Part shown: one piece after another, positions 22,325 through 26,417 of the stretch
How the letters are laid out: every line of letters begins with the position of its first letter
Position numbering within the stretch: the first letter of the stretch is position 1
NCBI GenBank assembly: GCA_047971685.1
Contig: JBKDZW010000203.1
Coordinates: 1 to 26,417, forward strand
Length of the DNA: 26,417 nt
From: JAJXWB01 sp047971685
GTDB lineage: Bacteria > Pseudomonadota > Alphaproteobacteria > Rhizobiales > Beijerinckiaceae
Reading direction: 5' to 3'
Notes under the pieces: model-generated
Told to the model about the DNA's origin: nothing
Databases searched by the model: none
The model's input: only the letters and a program-made list of their open reading frames with translations
Program-made: the position numbers and the translations under genes

Positions 22325-22939
22325 ATGCCGGCCGGCCAAGACCAGACCGACCTGCCGGCCGACGCGCGCATCATGGAGGCCGCAACGACCTTCCTGCGCC
22401 GCTATGGGCCGCGCCGCGCCACAGTGGTCGCCATAGCGGAAGCCGCCGGCATGTCGCATGCCAATGTCTACCGCTATTTCCCATCCAAGGCCGCCCTGAT
22501 CGATGAAGTCACCGCCGCCTGGCTGAAGCCGATCGAGGCGGAGGTGCGCATCATCGCCGAAAGCCCCGACCCCGCGCCCGACAAGCTCGAACGCATCCTG
22601 TTCGCCATCCAGCGCGCCTACCGCGAGAAACTGGAGCGCGACCCGCAATTGTTCCGCATTCTCGCCGAGGCCGCCCGGACCGACGCCCCGCTTGCCCGAA
22701 AGCATCGCGCCCGCCTGCAAGGCGCCGTCCAGCGCACGATCGAGGAAGGCATAGCCCAGGGCAATTTCCGACAAGTCGACCTGCCGCGCGCGCTCGCCCT
22801 GGTTTTCGACGTGGCCCACCGCTTCATTCATCCCGCCGCGATTGCGCTCGACGCCAAGACCGCCCGCACGGCCTTCAACATCCGCGCCGGGCGCGTCACG
22901 CATTTGGTTCTGCATGAGCTTCGGGCCGGCCGAATTTAG
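22325..22939 (+). CDS. TetR/AcrR-family transcriptional regulator
   Basis: Predicted dimeric repressor of 204 residues. The N-terminal helix-turn-helix covers about 17-62: IMEAATTFLRRYGPRRATVVAIAEAAGMSHANVYRYFPSKAALIDEV is the standard layout, given here as residues 16-62 with the recognition helix SHANVYRYF near 44-52. The ligand-binding C-terminal domain is not assignable. It starts 6 bp after the zapE stop, so it is carried on that transcript. An imperfect 25-bp palindrome at 22951-22975, just past its stop and upstream of mdh, is a candidate binding site. Regulated genes are unknown. Confidence 0.9.
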   Translation: MPAGQDQTDLPADARIMEAATTFLRRYGPRRATVVAIAEAAGMSHANVYRYFPSKAALIDEVTAAWLKPIEAEVRIIAESPDPAPDKLERILFAIQRAYREKLERDPQLFRILAEAARTDAPLARKHRARLQGAVQRTIEEGIAQGNFRQVDLPRALALVFDVAHRFIHPAAIALDAKTARTAFNIRAGRVTHLVLHELRAGRI

Positions 22940-22950
22940 AAAATCTGACG

Positions 22951-22975
22951 ACAAATTACACTTCTTGTAATCTGT
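22951..22975. promoter_or_regulatory. Imperfect 25-bp palindrome upstream of mdh, candidate operator
   Basis: ATTACA (22955-22960) and TGTAAT (22966-22971) pair perfectly around CTTCT, and the outer ACA (22951-22953) and TGT (22973-22975) also pair past one mismatch. The size suits a TetR-type dimer site. It lies 12 bp after the tetR stop and about 18 bp before a candidate -35 of mdh. No T-tract follows, so it is a weaker terminator candidate. Confidence 0.45.
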
Positions 22976-22992
22976 AACCAATCGTATCCAGC

Positions 22993-23022
22993 TTGAACGG
23001 CGCGGATAAAAGACATTAAAAT
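22993..23022 (+). promoter_or_regulatory. Candidate sigma-70-type promoter for mdh
   Basis: TTGAAC at 22993-22998 and TAAAAT at 23017-23022 are spaced by 18 bases. Both are reasonable matches to the TTGACA/TATAAT consensus for an alphaproteobacterium. A start site near 23030 would give a leader of more than 200 bases before mdh. It was picked by eye. Confidence 0.35.
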
Positions 23023-23254
23023 CCTGATTTCATGACTGGAATCGGCTCATTGCGACGCCGCGCCCGATAATCTGGCGGGGCTGACGCAGCTATCTGAGTC
23101 TTTCGTTGCCTTGCCAGTTCCGCGCGTTCGGTTCAAACAGGCGCGGCGTTTGCAAGTCGGGTTCGTTCGGCTGGAGCGGCGCAGGCAATATGGCGGGCGA
23201 CAGACCGTCCGCCCCGTTCAGGGCCCTCGGGCCGTTCGACAGGGATGGACACTC

Positions 23255-24217
23255 ATGGCGCGTAAGAAAATCGCATTGATCGGAGCCGGTCAGATCGGCG
23301 GCACCCTGGCCCATCTTGCCGGCCTCAAGGAGCTTGGCGACATCGTCCTGTTCGACATCGCCGAGGGCACGCCTCAGGGCAAGGCGCTCGATCTCGCCGA
23401 ATCCTCTCCCGTCGAGGGCTTCGACGCAAAACTGTCCGGCGCCAACGATTACAAGGATATTGCGGGCGCAGACGTCATCGTCGTCACCGCCGGCGTGCCG
23501 CGCAAGCCCGGCATGAGCCGCGACGACCTGCTCGGCATCAATCTCAAGGTCATGGCCTCCGTTGGCGCGGGCATCAAGCAATACGCCCCCAACGCTTTCG
23601 TCATCTGCATCACCAATCCGCTCGACGCCATGGTGTGGGCGCTTCAGAAGGCGTCCGGCCTTCCGGCCAACAAGGTGGTCGGCATGGCCGGCGTGCTCGA
23701 TTCCGCCCGCTTCCGTTATTTCCTCGCCGAGGCCCTGAACATTTCGGTGCGCGACGTGAACGCCATGACGCTCGGCGGCCACGGCGACGACATGGTGCCG
23801 ATGGTGCGCCATTCGACGGTCGGCGGCGTGTCTCTGCCCGATCTCGTCAAGATGGGCTGGCTGACGCAGGAAAAGCTGGACGCCATCGTCGAGCGCACCC
23901 GCAAGGGCGGCGGCGAGATCGTCGGCCTGCTCAAGACCGGCTCGGCTTTTTATGCGCCCGCCACGTCCGCCATCGCCATGGCCGAAGCCTACCTCAACGA
24001 CCAGCGCCGCATCCTCCCGGTGGCCGCCCATCTCACCGGCCAGTACGGGGTCAAGGACATTTATGTCGGCGTGCCCGCCGTCATCGGCGCCAATGGCGTC
24101 GAGAAGGTCGTCGAGATCGAGTTCAACGATTCCGAAAAGGCCATGTTCGCCAAATCGGTCGAAGCCGTTAAGGGGCTGATCGAGGCCTGCAAGAAAATCG
24201 ATCCGGCCTTTGCCTGA
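23255..24217 (+). CDS. mdh: Malate dehydrogenase
   Basis: NAD-dependent oxidation of malate to oxaloacetate in the TCA cycle; cytosolic. It has 320 residues, typical for the LDH-like MDH type III of alphaproteobacteria. The NAD loop GAGQIGGTLA is at 10-19. The substrate-binding arginines lie in VPRKPGMSRDDL (Arg83, Arg89) and near Arg152 (LDSARFRYF), with catalytic His176 in GGHGDDMVPM. Arg83 at the specificity loop favours malate over lactate. I chose the ATG at 23255 for the family start MARKKIALIGAGQIGG and the AGGGA upstream. A rho-independent terminator separates it from sucC. Confidence 0.96.
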   Translation: MARKKIALIGAGQIGGTLAHLAGLKELGDIVLFDIAEGTPQGKALDLAESSPVEGFDAKLSGANDYKDIAGADVIVVTAGVPRKPGMSRDDLLGINLKVMASVGAGIKQYAPNAFVICITNPLDAMVWALQKASGLPANKVVGMAGVLDSARFRYFLAEALNISVRDVNAMTLGGHGDDMVPMVRHSTVGGVSLPDLVKMGWLTQEKLDAIVERTRKGGGEIVGLLKTGSAFYAPATSAIAMAEAYLNDQRRILPVAAHLTGQYGVKDIYVGVPAVIGANGVEKVVEIEFNDSEKAMFAKSVEAVKGLIEACKKIDPAFA

Positions 24218-24225
24218 TCTTAACG

Positions 24226-24257
24226 AGCGCCGGTGGATTCATTCGCCGGCGTTTTTT
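24226..24257 (+). terminator. Rho-independent terminator between mdh and sucC
   Basis: CGCCGG (24228-24233) pairs with CCGGCG (24246-24251) around a 12-base loop, followed immediately by six T residues (24252-24257). It lies 10 bp past the mdh stop. It suggests mdh and sucC are at least partly separate transcripts, although read-through is possible. Confidence 0.78.
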
Positions 24258-24303
24258 GATCGACCGCCGCGCGCCGCACGTCGCGCCAGGAGGAAAGTTT
24301 CTG

Positions 24304-25503
24304 ATGAACATTCATGAATATCAGGCCAAAGCCGTTCTGAAAGAATTCGGCGCGCCGGTTTCGCGCGGCATCGCCGTGCTGAAGGCCGAGGACGCCGAAA
24401 AGGCCGCCAAGGAACTGGGCGGACCGCTCTGGGTCGTCAAATCGCAGATCCATGCGGGCGGCCGCGGCAAGGGCAAGTTCAAGGAGGCGACGGCTGGCGA
24501 CAAGGGCGGCGTGCGCCTCTCCAAGTCGGTCGAGGACGTCGTCGCCAACGTCAAGCAGATGCTCGGCGCAACGCTCGTCACCGTCCAGACCGGCCCTGCC
24601 GGCAAGCAGGTCAACCGCCTCTACATCGAGGAAGGCTCCGACATCGCCAAGGAATTCTACCTGTCGATGCTGGTTGACCGCGCGACCTCGCGCATTTCCT
24701 TCGTCGTTTCGACCGAAGGCGGCATGGACATCGAGGAAGTCGCCCACAAGACGCCCGAAAAGATCGTCACCTTCTCGGTCGATCCGGCGACCGGAATCAT
24801 GGCTCATCACGGCCGCCGCGTCGCGCAGGCGCTGGGTCTGTCCGGCGACCTCGCCAAGCAGGCTGGCGCGCTGATCGGCAAGCTCTATGCGGCCTTCGTC
24901 GCCAAGGACATGGAGATGCTCGAGATCAACCCGTTGATCGTGACCACCGACGGCAATCTCAAATGCCTCGACGCCAAGGTCGCCTTCGACAACAACGCCC
25001 TGTTCCGCCATCCCGATATTGCCGCGCTGCGCGACGAGACGGAAGAGGACGCCAAGGAGCTCGAAGCCTCCAAATACGACCTCAACTACATCACGCTCGA
25101 AGGCACGATCGGCTGCATGGTCAACGGCGCAGGCCTCGCCATGGCGACGATGGACATCATCAAGCTCTACGGCGAAAGCCCCGCGAACTTCCTCGATGTC
25201 GGCGGCGGCGCCAGCAAGGAGAAGGTGACGGCGGCGTTCAAGATCATCACCGCCGATCCGAACGTGAAAGGCATTCTCATCAACATCTTCGGCGGCATCA
25301 TGAAATGCGACATCATCGCCGAAGGCGTGATCGCAGCCGTCAAGGAAGTCGGCCTCAAGGTGCCGCTCGTCGTGCGCCTAGAAGGCACCAATGTCGAACT
25401 CGGCAAGAAGATCATCAAGGATTCCGGCCTCAACGTGATCCCCGCCGACGATCTCGACGACGCCGCCCAGAAAATCGTGAAAGCCGTGAAGGAAGCCGCC
25501 TAA
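24304..25503 (+). CDS. sucC: Succinyl-CoA synthetase (ADP-forming) subunit beta
   Basis: Beta subunit of succinyl-CoA synthetase, which makes ATP from succinyl-CoA in the TCA cycle with SucD. It has 399 residues, slightly longer than E. coli SucC (388). The ATP-grasp start MNIHEYQAKAVLKEFG is diagnostic. HAGGRGKGKF at 50-59 is the nucleotide-binding loop. EMLEINPLIVT and the C-terminal NIFGGIMKCD and VVRLEGTNVE segments form the subunit interface and phosphate-handling part. AGGAGG precedes the ATG. The related malate thiokinase MtkA of methylotrophs is the alternative; I prefer SucC because of the KGKFKEATAGDKGGV segment and the neighbouring mdh. It is followed by an orphan ORF, not directly by sucD. 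Confidence 0.95.
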   Translation: MNIHEYQAKAVLKEFGAPVSRGIAVLKAEDAEKAAKELGGPLWVVKSQIHAGGRGKGKFKEATAGDKGGVRLSKSVEDVVANVKQMLGATLVTVQTGPAGKQVNRLYIEEGSDIAKEFYLSMLVDRATSRISFVVSTEGGMDIEEVAHKTPEKIVTFSVDPATGIMAHHGRRVAQALGLSGDLAKQAGALIGKLYAAFVAKDMEMLEINPLIVTTDGNLKCLDAKVAFDNNALFRHPDIAALRDETEEDAKELEASKYDLNYITLEGTIGCMVNGAGLAMATMDIIKLYGESPANFLDVGGGASKEKVTAAFKIITADPNVKGILINIFGGIMKCDIIAEGVIAAVKEVGLKVPLVVRLEGTNVELGKKIIKDSGLNVIPADDLDDAAQKIVKAVKEAA

Positions 25504-25517
25504 CTCAGGAGCTTGGG

Positions 25518-25826
25518 ATGAATTTTGCGGTCGAATGCTCGAACTATCTTTTCGCCGACGAGGCGGCAGTCGAGGAGTATTTCGAATCGCTTCATGAAGC
25601 TCAAGCGTTCGCCGAGAAAATGTCCAAATCTTACCGCGCGATATGGATGTCGGAGCGTGGCGTCCAAGTCGGCAAGAAGAGACCGAAATGGTTTTATTTT
25701 TGGTGGAGCCCAGCGCTGTGGATTGCGGCTGAATGGGGTCGACCGGGAGAGCGTGGACAAGGCTATCCAGCTACCAATCTGAATTCGAAATACCTCGTTG
25801 ACTACGTTCCAATAGACAAGGCTTAA
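25518..25826 (+). CDS. Orphan 102-residue hypothetical protein between sucC and sucD
   Basis: I do not recognise this protein. It has 102 residues, no signal peptide and no cysteine pair motif. The N-terminal half is acidic (DEAAVEEYFESLHEAQAFAEKM, about 17-38, given in part) and predicted helical; the second half is aromatic and basic, with RPKWFYFWWSPALW at about 57-70, too short and too polar for a certain membrane helix. AGGAG sits 6 bases before the ATG, an excellent ribosome binding site 14 bp past the sucC stop, so it should be translated on the sucC message. By hand count its GC is about 51% against 63-68% in samples of sucC and sucD, and it uses more A/T-ending codons. That suggests acquisition. 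sucD starts 5 bp after its stop with only a weak AAGG. Confidence 0.7.
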   Translation: MNFAVECSNYLFADEAAVEEYFESLHEAQAFAEKMSKSYRAIWMSERGVQVGKKRPKWFYFWWSPALWIAAEWGRPGERGQGYPATNLNSKYLVDYVPIDKA

Positions 25827-25831
25827 CGCAA

Positions 25832-26417
25832 ATGTCCGTCCTCATCGACAAGAACACCAAGGTCATCTGCCAGGGCTTCACCGGCAAGAACGGCACCTTC
25901 CATTCCGAGCAGGCGATCGCCTACGGCACGAAGATGGTCGGCGGCACTTCGCCCGGCAAAGGCGGCGCCACGCATCTCGGCCTGCCGATCTTCGACACGG
26001 TCGCGGAAGCGCGCGACAAGACCGGCGCCGACGCCTCGGTCATCTACGTTCCGCCGCCCGGCGCAGCGGACGCGATCTGCGAGGCGATCGACGCGGAAGT
26101 GCCGCTGATCGTCTGCATCACCGAAGGCATTCCGGTTCAGGACATGATCCGCGTGAAGCGTTCGTTGATCGGCTCGAAGTCGCGCCTGATCGGCCCGAAC
26201 TGCCCCGGCGTGTGGACAGCAGGCGAATGCAAGATCGGCATCATGCCGGGCAACATCTTCAAGCGCGGTTCGGTCGGCGTCGTGTCGCGTTCCGGCACGC
26301 TGACCTATGAGGCCGTGTTCCAGACCACCCAGGTCGGCCTTGGCCAGACATCTGCGGTCGGCATCGGCGGCGATCCCGTCAAGGGCACGGAATTCATCGA
26401 CGTGCTCGAGATGTTCC
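25832..26417 (+). CDS. sucD: Succinyl-CoA synthetase subunit alpha, 5' part
   Basis: Alpha subunit carrying the CoA-binding domain and, further on, the phosphohistidine; the gene runs off the window after 195 complete codons (family length about 290). The N-terminus MSVLIDKNTKVICQGFTGKNGTFH is the family start, with the CoA-binding GFTGKNG, then VGGTSPGKGG, IYVPPPGAA, CITEGIPVQDM and LIGPNCPGV in the expected order. The active-site histidine (position 246 in E. coli) lies beyond the window end. Start ATG at 25832 is 5 bp after the orphan ORF, with a weak AAGG 10 bases upstream, so its translation probably depends on coupling. Confidence 0.95.
   Translation, partial: MSVLIDKNTKVICQGFTGKNGTFHSEQAIAYGTKMVGGTSPGKGGATHLGLPIFDTVAEARDKTGADASVIYVPPPGAADAICEAIDAEVPLIVCITEGIPVQDMIRVKRSLIGSKSRLIGPNCPGVWTAGECKIGIMPGNIFKRGSVGVVSRSGTLTYEAVFQTTQVGLGQTSAVGIGGDPVKGTEFIDVLEMF

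Larger units (their letters stand above)
22940..23254. other. Intergenic region between tetR and mdh
   Basis: 315 bp without a gene; the left part is AT-rich and carries the palindrome and the promoter candidate listed separately. The right part (about 23040-23254) is GC-rich leader sequence with no recognised riboswitch. The frame of mdh stays open to 23111, but that extension lacks the family N-terminus. Confidence 0.55.

Overview
This 26.4-kb window looks like chromosome of a GC-rich alphaproteobacterium, most likely of the order Hyphomicrobiales (Rhizobiales). The evidence is the block order aroK/aroB, xerD, accA, then hemD-hemC diverging from tsaD-gpsA-EVE-zapE, followed by mdh-sucC-sucD, together with an NdvA-type glucan exporter and RIME-like intergenic palindromes. 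A methylotroph or Beijerinckiaceae/Methylocystaceae relative is possible (the window opens with the tail of a glutathione-dependent formaldehyde dehydrogenase), but that is inference. I see no rRNA, tRNA, CRISPR array, intact transposon or prophage.

Layout, left to right. (a) 1-2150: the 3' end of a class III alcohol dehydrogenase, then asd (lysine/threonine/methionine and diaminopimelate synthesis), convergent with a flavodoxin-fold NAD(P)H:FMN reductase. (b) 2150-6440: a gene-poor stretch with a GC-rich tandem repeat and an FNR/FixK-like box, an Arg/His/Ala-rich exported protein of unknown function, an NdvA/ChvA-like ABC exporter, then a palindrome-rich spacer and a MarR regulator. (c) 6460-10893: on the minus strand, a bifunctional AroK-AroB fusion followed by a CorC/HlyC-type CBS membrane protein; diverging from them on the plus strand, a tiny membrane protein whose stop overlaps the start of xerD. 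(d) 10894-15541: a solitary branched-chain-type periplasmic binding protein between two non-coding stretches, then accA and a lipoprotein L,D-transpeptidase. (e) 15566-17963, minus strand: hemC, hemD and an SDR oxidoreductase, each pair overlapping by ATGA. (f) 18090-22939, plus strand: tsaD, an exported single-HKD nuclease-like protein, gpsA, an EVE protein, zapE and a TetR regulator, tightly spaced and probably one operon. (g) 23255-26417: mdh, a strong terminator, sucC, a 102-residue orphan ORF, and sucD, which runs off the window.

Most of the window is core metabolism and cell-envelope upkeep: aromatic and aspartate-family amino acids, fatty-acid initiation, haem, phospholipid precursor, tRNA t6A, peptidoglycan cross-linking and the malate/succinate steps of the TCA cycle. 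I found no convincing new multi-gene system. The most unusual points are the lower-GC orphan ORF wedged between sucC and sucD, the AroK-AroB fusion, the exported HKD nuclease embedded in the tsaD-gpsA operon, and two short tandem arrays sharing a CCAAGRGCGC core that sit about 40 bp upstream of two different genes.
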